From positions 40,357-104,356 of the forward strand of contig NZ_BSTM01000005.1 in assembly GCF_030269515.1 (NCBI RefSeq): a stretch of 64,000 nt of DNA, written 5' to 3'. The position numbers and the translations under genes were made by a program. This stretch comes from Actinomadura sp. NBRC 104412 (lineage in GTDB: Bacteria; Actinomycetota; Actinomycetes; Streptosporangiales; Streptosporangiaceae). The notes beneath the pieces were generated by a model. It ran no database searches and was not told the DNA's origin. It saw nothing but the letters and a program-made list of their open reading frames with translations. This document shows positions 17,647-25,562 of the stretch, in pieces; position 1 is the stretch's first letter; each line of letters begins with the position of its first letter.

Positions 17647-17704
17647 GGCCGTACCCCCTTGGCGCGTCCGTCGACCATGCCTACCGTACGACGCGGCTCC
17701 GACA

Positions 17705-18304
17705 TCACGACGGGCGGTCCGGTTCCGGCACCAGCGCCGGGACGAGCGCGGGCAGATCGGCGGCCCGCCCCTCCTCCACACGCGCGTGCACGACCCCGTA
17801 CAGCCCGTTCACGGTCAGCTCCGGCATACGGTCATCCGGCTCTCCCATCTCCGGTGCCAGCAGCCCGGTGAACGTGCGCAGCACCGCGTCCCTGCGTGCC
17901 ATGGCGTCCCGGCCCGCGGCCTTCACCTCCACGATGCACATCCGCGCCGCGTGCGGGTCGGCGGCGAGCGCCTCCAGGAAGGCGCGCAGCCCGGCGCCGA
18001 ACCGCCCGGGACTTCCCTCCACCGACACGTACGCCTCCGTGGTCCGCCGCATCACGCCCTCCATGACATGGTCGTACGCGGCCAGGAACGCCTCCTCCTT
18101 GTTCCTGAAATGCTCGTAGAACGTGCGGCGGGACACCTCCGCGCGAGCGATGACGCTCTCCACCGTCATCCGGGCATAGCCGAGCTCCCCCACCGCGTGC
18201 ACGACCCCGGCCAGGATCCGGCGACGCTGGTTGTCCCGTACCACACCGCGCGGCAGCCCGTGCCGGCCACCACGAAGCTTTCCCTCGGCGATGGACTCCA
18301 CCAC
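17705..18304 (-). CDS. TetR family transcriptional regulator
   Basis: A 199-residue TetR-type repressor. The helix-turn-helix spans residues about 24-70 (MTVESVIARAEVSRRTFYEHFRNKEEAF), and the C-terminal ligand domain is all-helical. The gene is transcribed away from the enoyl-CoA hydratase gene, and a 12-bp palindrome lies in the shared promoter, so control of itself and that gene is likely. The ligand is probably an acyl-CoA or fatty acid by context, which is inference. Confidence 0.87.
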   Translation of the reverse strand: MVESIAEGKLRGGRHGLPRGVVRDNQRRRILAGVVHAVGELGYARMTVESVIARAEVSRRTFYEHFRNKEEAFLAAYDHVMEGVMRRTTEAYVSVEGSPGRFGAGLRAFLEALAADPHAARMCIVEVKAAGRDAMARRDAVLRTFTGLLAPEMGEPDDRMPELTVNGLYGVVHARVEEGRAADLPALVPALVPEPDRPS

Positions 18305-18340
18305 CTGCCGTCACGCGCCTTTCCATCGATTTTCCGCCAA

Positions 18341-18352
18341 AGGCTTAAGCCT
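18341..18352. promoter_or_regulatory. Perfect palindrome AGGCTTAAGCCT between TetR and hydratase genes
   Basis: A 12-bp perfect palindrome lies 37 nt upstream of the TetR start and 54 nt upstream of the hydratase start. Its position in the divergent promoter makes it the natural operator candidate for the TetR protein. Confidence 0.5.
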
Positions 18353-18406
18353 AGGGACAGTAAGGCGTCCGTGCGGGCGAAGCGTGGTTGACGTAGCGTC
18401 ACTCGT

Positions 18407-19171
18407 ATGAGTGATGTCCTCGTCCAACGCGACGGCGCCTACACCACCATCACGATGGACCGCCCCCGGAGGCGCAACGCTCTCTCCCGGGAATTCCTCC
18501 TCGACCTCACCCGCGCTTTCCAGGACGTGGCCGGGACCGACGCGCTCGGCGTCATCCTGGCCGCGAACGGCCCGGTGTTCTCCGCCGGTCACGACTTCGC
18601 CGACATGGCCGGGGCGTCCCACGCCGACGTCCGCTCCCTCCTGCAAACCTGCGCCGACCTCATGCGCACGATCCAGTCCGTCCCGCAGGTCGTGGTCGCC
18701 CGCGTCCACGCGCTGGCCACCGCCGCCGGCTGCCAGCTCGTCGCCGCCTGCGACCTGGCCGTGGCCGCCGAGAGCGCCGGCTTCGCCGCCCCGGGAGGGA
18801 AGGGCGGCTGGTTCTGCCACACCCCGATGGTCCCGATCTCCCGCAACATCGGCCGCAAGCGCACCATGGAGATGGCGCTCACCGGAGACGTCATCGACGC
18901 CCGCACCGCCGCCGAATGGGGCCTCATCAACTACGCCGTCCCCGACGACGAGCTGGAAAAGGCCACCCTCACCCTCCTGCAACGCGCCACGAAGGGCAGC
19001 CCGCGCAGCAAGGCCCTGGGCAAACAAGCCCTCTACGCACAACTGGACCGCCCCGAGCAGGACGCCTACCTCTACGCCATAGAAGTCATGGCCGCCTCCA
19101 GCCAAACCCCCGAAGCCCAGGAAGGCATGACCGCCTTCCTAGAAAAACGCCCCCCAACCTGGCCCGCCTGA
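18407..19171 (+). CDS. Enoyl-CoA hydratase/isomerase family protein
   Basis: A 254-residue crotonase-fold protein, normal length. The CoA-binding oxyanion-hole segments are FSAGHDFADM (residues about 63-72) and ATAAGCQLVAACDLAVA. One usual catalytic glutamate position is occupied by GCQ, so hydration may not be the reaction; isomerase or other crotonase chemistry is possible. Divergent from the TetR gene with a palindrome between them. It is the last gene before a repeat region and carries no obvious hairpin terminator. Confidence 0.88.
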   Translation: MSDVLVQRDGAYTTITMDRPRRRNALSREFLLDLTRAFQDVAGTDALGVILAANGPVFSAGHDFADMAGASHADVRSLLQTCADLMRTIQSVPQVVVARVHALATAAGCQLVAACDLAVAAESAGFAAPGGKGGWFCHTPMVPISRNIGRKRTMEMALTGDVIDARTAAEWGLINYAVPDDELEKATLTLLQRATKGSPRSKALGKQALYAQLDRPEQDAYLYAIEVMAASSQTPEAQEGMTAFLEKRPPTWPA

Positions 19172-19184
19172 CCACCCAAGCCCG

Positions 19185-19560
19185 ATCGCAACCAAAGGCA
19201 GGGGCAATCAAAGCAAGCCGCACCGAGCCGCCAGAAGCGAAGCAGCGATCACACGACAAGCGACGCCCCCCAGGCGAGAAGCGCAACTCGCCCCTGCACA
19301 ACCGCTGCGAGGCGTCCCGGGGGCAGACACCCCGCAGCGGCAGTCCAACAACCCACCCCAGCCCGTCACCCCAGCCCCGAACGACGCCCAAACGCTGCGA
19401 TCGCGTCCGAAGGCAGGGGCGAGCGCCAGCGAGACCCTGATCGCGCAGCGAGCCCCTGGGCGAGTCGAAGCGATGAAGCGATCGCCGCAGGCGCGACAAG
19501 CGACGAGCCGCTAGGCGAGGAGCGCAGCTCGCGCCTGCCATAAGAAACAGCGCAGCTCGT
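19185..19560 (-). repeat. Second locus of the 202-bp intergenic repeat, inverted
   Basis: Read on the minus strand, this stretch matches the repeat at the start of the window: the blocks GCCCAGGGGCTCGCTGCGCG, then ATCAGGGTCTCGCTGGCGCT, then GACGCGATCGC and the closing GGGGTGACGGGCTGGGGT are shared. A well-conserved copy occupies about 19366-19560, and a degenerate copy about 19185-19360, so both loci are tandem. It fills the gap between the hydratase gene and tRNA-Met; no gene is supported here. Confidence 0.8.
19487..19538. repeat. Hairpin in the second repeat locus
   Basis: GCAGGCGCGA (19487-19496) pairs exactly with TCGCGCCTGC (19529-19538). Compared with the hairpin at 186-235, two A-T pairs have become G-C pairs on both arms together, a compensatory pattern. 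Confidence 0.7.
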
Positions 19561-19585
19561 GCTTGCCATATAGGATGCCCCTTAC

Positions 19586-19659
19586 GGGGCGGTAGCTCAG
19601 CTGGTCAGAGCAGGAGACTCATAATCTCTGGGTCGCGGGTTCGAGTCCCGCCCGCCCTA
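19586..19659 (+). tRNA. tRNA-Met (CAT anticodon)
   Basis: A full cloverleaf is visible: acceptor GGGGCGG paired with CCGCCCT (G-U first pair), D-arm GCTC/GAGC, anticodon stem GGAGA/TCTCT with loop CTCATAA, and T-arm GCGGG-TTCGAGT-CCCGC, discriminator A. CCA is not encoded. CAT could also mark a lysidine-modified tRNA-Ile, but the overall sequence resembles actinobacterial elongator Met. The last 3 nt coincide with the stop codon of the opposing thioesterase gene. Confidence 0.9.
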
Positions 19660-20100
19660 CGAGCGGGGTTCGGGTCGGCGGGTCTGGGGCGGGGGGTCCA
19701 GGCGGAGGAGCTGGACTTGGCCCATGGCGACTTTGCGGGCCGTTTCGTCGGTGATGGTGACGTCCCAGAGGTAGCGGCCGTCTTCGTCGTCGGTCAGGGT
19801 GGCTCGGATCGTGAGCGTTCCGGTGGAGATGGCCCGTAGGAATTGGGTGCGGTTGCTGATTCCGACGACTTGCCGGTCGAGTCCGGCGCGCAGGGACGCG
19901 CCGATGCTGGCGGTGCTTTCAATGACGGAGCAGTACACGCCGCCGTGGACGATGCCGTGGCCTTGCAGCAGTTCGGGGGTGACGGTGAGTTCGGCTTCGA
20001 CGGTGGAGGTGTCGGCGTGCGTGAGCCGCATGCCGATCAGCCGTTCGAAGGGGCCGGGGGGTTCTCCGAGGAACCGGCTGATGTCAAGGCTGGCTTCCAT
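19657..20100 (-). CDS. PaaI-type hotdog-fold thioesterase
   Basis: A 147-residue single hotdog domain of the PaaI/YdiI acyl-CoA thioesterase family. The signature LLQGHGIVHGGVYCSVIE carries the GxxHGG turn, followed by the SNRTQFLRAI strand. It is cytoplasmic and would hydrolyse an aryl- or acyl-CoA of unknown type. The stop codon overlaps the 3' end of tRNA-Met by 3 nt. It is divergent from the lipoprotein gene with about 80 bp between them. Confidence 0.85.
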   Translation of the reverse strand: MEASLDISRFLGEPPGPFERLIGMRLTHADTSTVEAELTVTPELLQGHGIVHGGVYCSVIESTASIGASLRAGLDRQVVGISNRTQFLRAISTGTLTIRATLTDDEDGRYLWDVTITDETARKVAMGQVQLLRLDPPPQTRRPEPRS

Positions 20101-20179
20101 GGCGCCCCATCGTAGGGGGGCTTTCCTTCGCGGGGTGCGAGGCGGCCCGTGGGAGGCGTCGGCGCCCTAGACTCCACCT

Positions 20180-20896
20180 ATGTCTGGCTTGCGCGGCCGG
20201 TTGGCGCCGGCGTTCCTGTTCGTGTGCGCTGTGGTTTGGGGGATGTCCGCCACGGCCTGTTCGGGTGGGGACGAGGGGCGGGCCAAGGCGCCGCCGTTCG
20301 ATGGGGCGCGGGTGCTGCGGCAGGCGTCGGCGGCGATGGCGAACCTCAAGAGCGTGGGGTTCACGGTGACCACGGAGGACAAGCCGCCGGTGGCGGTGCG
20401 CGGCGGTGACATCAAGTTGCTGCGTGCGGGGGACGCGGAGGGGACGCTCACCATCGTGCAGTCCGGCCAGTCGGTCGAGATGAAGATCGTCGCGGTGGGG
20501 CAGGACGTCTACATCAAGGGCGTGACGGGTGGGTGGCGGCAGGTGCCCAAGGCCCTGGCGTCGACGCTGTACGACCCGTCGGCGGTGCTGGATCCGAACC
20601 GGGGGATCTCCAAGCTGCTGTCCTCGGTGACGGGTGTGAAGGCGGAGGGCAGGGAGAAGGCCGACGGCAAGGACTCCTACCGTGTGGGCGTGACGTTGCC
20701 GAAGGCGGCGATCGAAGGGCTCATCCCGGGGATCAGGTCGGACGTGCGCGGGCAGGTGTGGGTGAGTTCCAGCGACCATAAGCTGATCAAGGTCAGGGGT
20801 GAGATTCCGCCGCTGGCGGAGGGCGGCGAGAAGGGCTCGGTGATCATTACGTTCACCGAGTTCGACTACCCGTACACGATCAAAGCCCCGGTGTGA
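20180..20896 (+). CDS. LppX/LprAFG-type lipoprotein
   Basis: A 238-residue exported lipoprotein. The signal peptide ends in the lipobox MSATAC, with lipidated Cys27. The mature part matches the LppX_LprAFG domain, a half-barrel that carries lipids across the cell envelope; recognisable segments are [19 protein letters not shown] and [16 protein letters not shown]. The next gene overlaps by 4 nt and encodes an MFS exporter, exactly the lprG-P55 arrangement of mycobacteria, where the pair moves triacylglycerol and lipoglycans. The lipid cargo here is unknown. Confidence 0.88.
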   Translation: MSGLRGRLAPAFLFVCAVVWGMSATACSGGDEGRAKAPPFDGARVLRQASAAMANLKSVGFTVTTEDKPPVAVRGGDIKLLRAGDAEGTLTIVQSGQSVEMKIVAVGQDVYIKGVTGGWRQVPKALASTLYDPSAVLDPNRGISKLLSSVTGVKAEGREKADGKDSYRVGVTLPKAAIEGLIPGIRSDVRGQVWVSSSDHKLIKVRGEIPPLAEGGEKGSVIITFTEFDYPYTIKAPV

Positions 20897-22422
20897 GGTC
20901 CCGTAGGCGGGTCGCGATCGGTGCGGGCGGCGCGGTGGTGCTGCTGGCCGCGCTGGACGCGTATGTGGTCACCACGATCCTGGTCGCGGTGGTCGAGGAT
21001 CTGCATATCCCGATCAACCGGCTGGAGCGGGTCACGCCCGTCCTGACGGGGTTCCTGCTGGGGTACGTGGCGGCGATGCCGCTGCTGGGCCAGTTGTCGG
21101 ACCGGTTCGGGCGGCGTGCGCTGCTTCAGGCGTGCCTGGTGTTCTTCGCGGCGGGTTCGGCGGTGACGGCGCTGGCACATGGGGTGCCGGTCCTGACGGC
21201 GGGACGGGTGGTGCAGGGCGTCGCGGGCGGTGCGCTGCTGCCGGTGACGATGGCGCTGGCCGGGGATTTGTGGGACGAGCGGCGCCGTCCGGTCGTGCTG
21301 GGCGCGGTGGGCGCGGCGCAGGAGCTGGGCAGTGTGCTGGGTCCGCTGTACGGGGCGTTGATCGTCGCGCGGACGGACGACTGGCGGTGGGTCTTCTGGG
21401 TGAACCTGCCGTTGACGGCGCTGGCGATGGTCGCCGTGCATTACTCCGTTCCCGCGGGGCGTCCTCATGACGCCCGCCCCGCTGTGGACGTGGTCGGCGG
21501 CCTGCTGCTGGCGGCGGGTCTGGGGCTGCTGGTGGCGGGGCTCTACAACCCGGAACCGGAGGAGTCGGCGCTGCCGCCGTGGGGCCTGCCGGTCGTGGCG
21601 GCCGGCTGTGGCGTGCTGGGGTTGTTCGTCCTGTGGGAGGTCAAGGCCCGTACGCGCCTGCTGGACCTGGCGGACGTGCGGCGCGGCCCGCTGCTGGCGA
21701 CGCTCGGGGTGAGCTTCCTGTCCGGCGCGGCGCTGATGGTGACCTTGGTGGACGTGGTGCTGGTGGCGCGGACGCTGCTCGACAGGTCCACGGTCGAGGG
21801 CGCGCTTCTCCTGACGAGGTTCCTGGTGGCGTTGCCGATCGCCGCCGTGCTGGGCGGCGTGCTGGCCCGCCGGGTGGGCGAACGCCTGCCCATGGCCGCC
21901 GGAATGGCCGTCTCGGCGGTGGGTTACCTGCTGATCGCCGGCTGGCCGGCGGACCTGGCCGCCGCCTCGTACGGCCCGCTGCCCAGGATGGACACCGATC
22001 TGGTCGTGACCGGCCTCGGGCTGGGCCTGGTGATCGCCCCGGTGTCGTCGGCGGTGCTGCGGGCCGTCCCGGACGTCCGGCACGGCGTGGCGTCGGCGGC
22101 GGTCGTGGTGGCGCGGATGATGGGCATGCTGCTCGGCGTGTCGGCCCTGTCGGCCTGGGGTTTCCACCGCTTCCACGCGCTGACGGCCGATCTGGAGATG
22201 CCTTTGCCGTTCCTGATGTCGGAGCGGGAGTTCCAGCGCCGGCTCGCGGCCTACGAGTCCGCTCTCCAGGACGCTCTGCGCACCGAGTACGGCGAGATCT
22301 TCCTGATCACGGCGGTCCTCTGCGCCCTGGCCGCCCTTCTGGCACTGGCCGCTCCCGCACACCGGACCCTTCCCCGGCCCTTCCCGGATACGGTCGAACA
22401 GAAATTCGCCAATAGGCGGTAA
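20893..22422 (+). CDS. MFS transporter, P55/Rv1410c-like
   Basis: A 509-residue major facilitator with about 14 helices. The loop 2-3 motif is [10 protein letters not shown] and the antiporter motif C region reads [17 protein letters not shown]. The C-terminal extension with a long extracytoplasmic helix pair ([20 protein letters not shown]) resembles the lipid-export P55 type rather than classic drug pumps. The GTG overlaps the lipoprotein stop (GTGA), so translation is coupled. Its likely job is to hand envelope lipid to the partner lipoprotein; drug efflux is the alternative. Confidence 0.85.
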   Translation: MRSRRRVAIGAGGAVVLLAALDAYVVTTILVAVVEDLHIPINRLERVTPVLTGFLLGYVAAMPLLGQLSDRFGRRALLQACLVFFAAGSAVTALAHGVPVLTAGRVVQGVAGGALLPVTMALAGDLWDERRRPVVLGAVGAAQELGSVLGPLYGALIVARTDDWRWVFWVNLPLTALAMVAVHYSVPAGRPHDARPAVDVVGGLLLAAGLGLLVAGLYNPEPEESALPPWGLPVVAAGCGVLGLFVLWEVKARTRLLDLADVRRGPLLATLGVSFLSGAALMVTLVDVVLVARTLLDRSTVEGALLLTRFLVALPIAAVLGGVLARRVGERLPMAAGMAVSAVGYLLIAGWPADLAAASYGPLPRMDTDLVVTGLGLGLVIAPVSSAVLRAVPDVRHGVASAAVVVARMMGMLLGVSALSAWGFHRFHALTADLEMPLPFLMSEREFQRRLAAYESALQDALRTEYGEIFLITAVLCALAALLALAAPAHRTLPRPFPDTVEQKFANRR

Positions 22423-22582
22423 TAATCGTCCCAGTGATGTTCGACCACCTCCCCCGTCTCGTGCGGATACCAGGCGAAAAGCACGGCGGCGCGCACAATA
22501 AACACTGCGGCGCCGCATTAGTATGAAATTTGTGGCTAGGGCCTCTTACCGGGAGTGCGCGCTCTCCGGGGAGGTGACGACG

Positions 22583-23212
22583 ATGCGTGATTCCGGCATC
22601 GGAAGGGGAGGCATGCCGCGCGGCCGGCGGCTGCGCAGCCGGCTCGGCCTGGAGCGCAATGAGCTGCGGCGGCGTGTCGACCGGGTGCAGCGCTGGGCGG
22701 CGCTGGGCATCTTCGTCCTCATGGTGCTGGTGTCCACGCCGGTGGCGGCCTGGTGCGCGACGATGGCATACGAGGCCGGGCTGCGGGCGGAGCGTCATGA
22801 GCGGGCGGATCGGCGGCAGGTGGTCGCGACGGTGGTGGCGATCGGCGGGATCGACGCGGAGGGGAACCGCTACCTGCACGAGACGGTGAGGGCGACCTGG
22901 CAGCGGCCGGGCACGCCGGACCGGCCTCCCGAGTCGCATTCCGGGACGCTGCCGAGCTGGAAGGGCGCGAGGGTCGGGGCGAAGAAGACGATCTGGGTGA
23001 ACCTGCGGGGCGAGCCGACCGGCCGTCCGCGCCCGCACAGCCGGACCGTGACCGACGCGGTGTACGCGGCGGGTTCGGCGTTGCCGGCGACGGGCCTGCC
23101 GTTCCTGGTGGCCTACGTGGTGCTGCGCCGCCGCTGTGACCGGCACCGGTACGCGATGTGGGACGCGGCGTGGGCCAAAATGGACGCCCAGCGCGGACGC
23201 AACTCATCCTGA
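22583..23212 (+). CDS. Rv1733c-like two-helix membrane protein
   Basis: A 209-residue protein with a basic N-terminus, one helix near residues 35-65 (LGIFVLMVLVSTPVAAWCAT) and a second near 165-190 (LPATGLPFLVAYVVLRRR), flanking an external domain. This topology and the ERNELRRRVDRVQRW entry match the actinobacterial Rv1733c family, whose function is unknown. The ATG at 22583 is favoured because GGGGAGG lies 8 nt upstream; an ATG at 22523 lacks one. Promoter-like AT-rich sequence lies just before, so it is probably transcribed separately from the transporter. Confidence 0.75.
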   Translation: MRDSGIGRGGMPRGRRLRSRLGLERNELRRRVDRVQRWAALGIFVLMVLVSTPVAAWCATMAYEAGLRAERHERADRRQVVATVVAIGGIDAEGNRYLHETVRATWQRPGTPDRPPESHSGTLPSWKGARVGAKKTIWVNLRGEPTGRPRPHSRTVTDAVYAAGSALPATGLPFLVAYVVLRRRCDRHRYAMWDAAWAKMDAQRGRNSS

Positions 23213-23307
23213 CTGGTTCAGAGCGCGCTCAGGTCCAGGACGGTCCCCCACTGTGCATCTCGGGAGGTCCCATAACCGGAGTGCGAATTCCGGCCCCGGA
23301 CGCGGAG

Positions 23308-23342
23308 CGGCCCCGTCCCTTGGGCGGGATGGGACGGGGCCG
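23308..23342. terminator. Bidirectional hairpin terminator
   Basis: CGGCCCCGTCCC (23308-23319) and GGGACGGGGCCG (23331-23342) form a perfect 12-bp stem with an 11-nt loop between two convergent genes. Further GC-rich repeats (gcgcgggacc, twice) follow before the symporter stop. Confidence 0.75.
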
Positions 23343-23397
23343 AGGCCCCGCGCGGGACCGGGCGCTGGTCGAGCCCGCGCGGGACCGAGCGGGGCCG

Positions 23398-25008
23398 TCA
23401 GTGATGCACGGCTTTCTCCGCACCCGCGCCCGTGAGGGCGCGGACCTCGATCTCGGCGTACTTGCCGCCGTTGGACTCCTTGCTGAAGATCGTCCCGAGC
23501 CAGCCGCACACGAAGCCGAACGGGATCGAGATGATGCCGGGGTTCTCCAGCGGGAACCAGCTGAAGTCGGCGTCGGTGAACAGGGCCCGCTCGTTGCCGG
23601 ACACGACCGGGGAGAAGACGACCAGGAAGATGGCCGAGCCCAGGCCGCCGTAGATGGCCGCGACGGCCCCCGCGGTGTTGAACCTCTTCCAGAACAGGCT
23701 GTAGAGGATCGCGGGCAGGTTCCCCGACGCGGCGACCGCGAACGCCAGCGCCACCAGGAACGCCACGTTCAGCCGCTGGGCGTAGATGCCCAGGACGATC
23801 GAGACGGCGCCGATGACCAGGGCGGCGATGCGGGCGACACGGATCTCGTCGCGCTCGGTCGCGGTGCCCTTCTTGAACACGTGCGCGTACAGGTCGTGCG
23901 CGAACGACGAGGACGAGGCGAGGGTGAGCCCGGCGACGACCGCGAGGATCGTCGCGAACGCGACCGCGGCGATGACCGCCAGCAGGATGGTGCCGCCCGC
24001 GTCGCCGAAGATGTCGTTGCCGATCGCCTCGGCGAGCTGCGGCGCGGCGGTGTTGCCCGCCGTGTTCTGCTCGCGGATGGTCTCCGTCCCGACCAGCGCG
24101 GCGGCGCCGAAGCCCAGCACCAGGGTGAGCAGGTAGAACGCGCCGATGATGCCGATGCCCCAGAAGACGGACTTGCGGGCGTCGCGGGCGGTCGGGGTGG
24201 TGTAGAAGCGGATCAGGATGTGCGGCAGCCCGGCGGTGCCCAGCACCAGCGCCAGGCCGAGGCTGATCAGGTCGAGCTTGCCGGTCAGGCCCGTCGCCTC
24301 GGTGGCGTAGCGCAGCCCCGGCTCCAGGAACGCCTCGTTCTTGCCGCTCTGTTCGGCCGCGTCCCGCAGCAGCGTGGATAGGTTGAAGCCGAACTTGCCC
24401 AGCACCAGCAGGGTGACCAGGGTCGCGCCGCCCATCAGCAGCACGGCCTTGACGATCTGCACCCAGGTGGTGCCCTTCATCCCGCCGAACACCACGTAGA
24501 TGATCATGAGTGCGCCGACCAGTGCGATCGTGGCGCCCTTGGCGAAGTCGCCGGTGAAGCCGAACAGCAGGGCCACCAGCGCGCCCGCGCCCACCATCTG
24601 GGCCAGCAGGTAGAAGATCGACACGGCGATGGTGGACACCCCCGCGGCGGTGCGCACCGGCCGCGGGCTCATCCGGAACGCCAGCACGTCGGCCATCGTG
24701 AACCGGCCCGAGTTCCGCAGCAGCTCGGCGACCAGCAGCAGCGCGACCAGCCAGGCCACCAGGAAGCCGATCGAGTAGAGGAACCCGTCGTAGCCGTACA
24801 GGGCGATCAGGCCGGCGATGCCCAGGAACGAGGCGGCGGACATGTAGTCGCCGCCGATCGCCAGCCCGTTCTGCACACCGGAGAAGGAACGGCCTCCCGC
24901 GTAGAAGTCGGTGGCGTCCTTGGTGTGCCGGCTGGCCCAGACGGTGATGGCCAGGGTGCCCGCCACGAAGCTGAGGAACAGGATGACGGCCAGGGTCTCG
25001 TGGCTCAT
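23398..25008 (-). CDS. actP: Cation/acetate symporter ActP-like
   Basis: A 536-residue sodium:solute symporter with 13-14 helices. DFYAGGRSFSGVQNGLAIGG and GDYMSAASFLGIAGL are the conserved first-helix blocks, and GTAGLPHILIRFYTTP is the ActP-type loop. It imports acetate or a similar short monocarboxylate. Its start overlaps the DUF485 gene by 4 nt, the usual pairing for ActP. It is the last gene of a long minus-strand unit headed by a two-component system. Confidence 0.9.
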   Translation of the reverse strand: MSHETLAVILFLSFVAGTLAITVWASRHTKDATDFYAGGRSFSGVQNGLAIGGDYMSAASFLGIAGLIALYGYDGFLYSIGFLVAWLVALLLVAELLRNSGRFTMADVLAFRMSPRPVRTAAGVSTIAVSIFYLLAQMVGAGALVALLFGFTGDFAKGATIALVGALMIIYVVFGGMKGTTWVQIVKAVLLMGGATLVTLLVLGKFGFNLSTLLRDAAEQSGKNEAFLEPGLRYATEATGLTGKLDLISLGLALVLGTAGLPHILIRFYTTPTARDARKSVFWGIGIIGAFYLLTLVLGFGAAALVGTETIREQNTAGNTAAPQLAEAIGNDIFGDAGGTILLAVIAAVAFATILAVVAGLTLASSSSFAHDLYAHVFKKGTATERDEIRVARIAALVIGAVSIVLGIYAQRLNVAFLVALAFAVAASGNLPAILYSLFWKRFNTAGAVAAIYGGLGSAIFLVVFSPVVSGNERALFTDADFSWFPLENPGIISIPFGFVCGWLGTIFSKESNGGKYAEIEVRALTGAGAEKAVHH

Positions 25009-25358
25009 CGAGCCCCTCCTTCCGTGCCGGGGGTCGCGGTCTCGGCCTCGACCTGCTTGCGCAGCTTGTCGGCGAGCGGGTCGAGCGTGCGCTCGGCGTG
25101 CCGCGCGTACAGCCAGGCGATCAGGAACGTCGACGCGAACTGCAGCAGGCCGAAGATCAGGGCGATGTTGATGAACCCGATGACCTGGGTGCCGAGGAAT
25201 TCCCGCGCCCAGCCGGACAGCACCACGTACAGCAGGTACCAGGCGAGGAAGGCCGCCGTCATCGGGAACGCGAAACGCCGGAACCTGGCGCGCAACTGCT
25301 GGAACTCCTCGGTTCCCTGGAATCGTTCATAAACGGAGTCGGAACCCCGTTCCTTCAC
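25005..25358 (-). CDS. DUF485 family membrane protein
   Basis: A 117-residue small membrane protein of the DUF485 family, which accompanies acetate symporters. FPMTAAFLAWYLLYVVLSGW and INIALIFGLLQFASTFLIAW form two helices, joined by a short loop, with a charged C-terminus. Two GTG starts compete: 25358 (10 nt after GAGGAGG) and 25364 (4 nt after it). I list the first. It overlaps actP by 4 nt. About 200 bp separate it from the second symporter gene upstream, so a promoter may lie there. Confidence 0.85.
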   Translation of the reverse strand: MKERGSDSVYERFQGTEEFQQLRARFRRFAFPMTAAFLAWYLLYVVLSGWAREFLGTQVIGFINIALIFGLLQFASTFLIAWLYARHAERTLDPLADKLRKQVEAETATPGTEGGAR

Positions 25359-25562
25359 TACCACGACGCCTCCTCGGTTGTGACGCTGGTCACGCGCCAC
25401 CGTAGGGAGAGGCGGGGGACGCGGCGAGGGGAAAGGGCGGAGAGTGCGGCAAGCCGCCGCACTCGATCGCTGATCTACGAGTGGCGTCGATGAGCGGTCG
25501 GTGTGCCGCGACGAACGGTCGCCGTCCCGCCCCCGCCGCGCGGCGGGACGCCCGCGCGGCGC

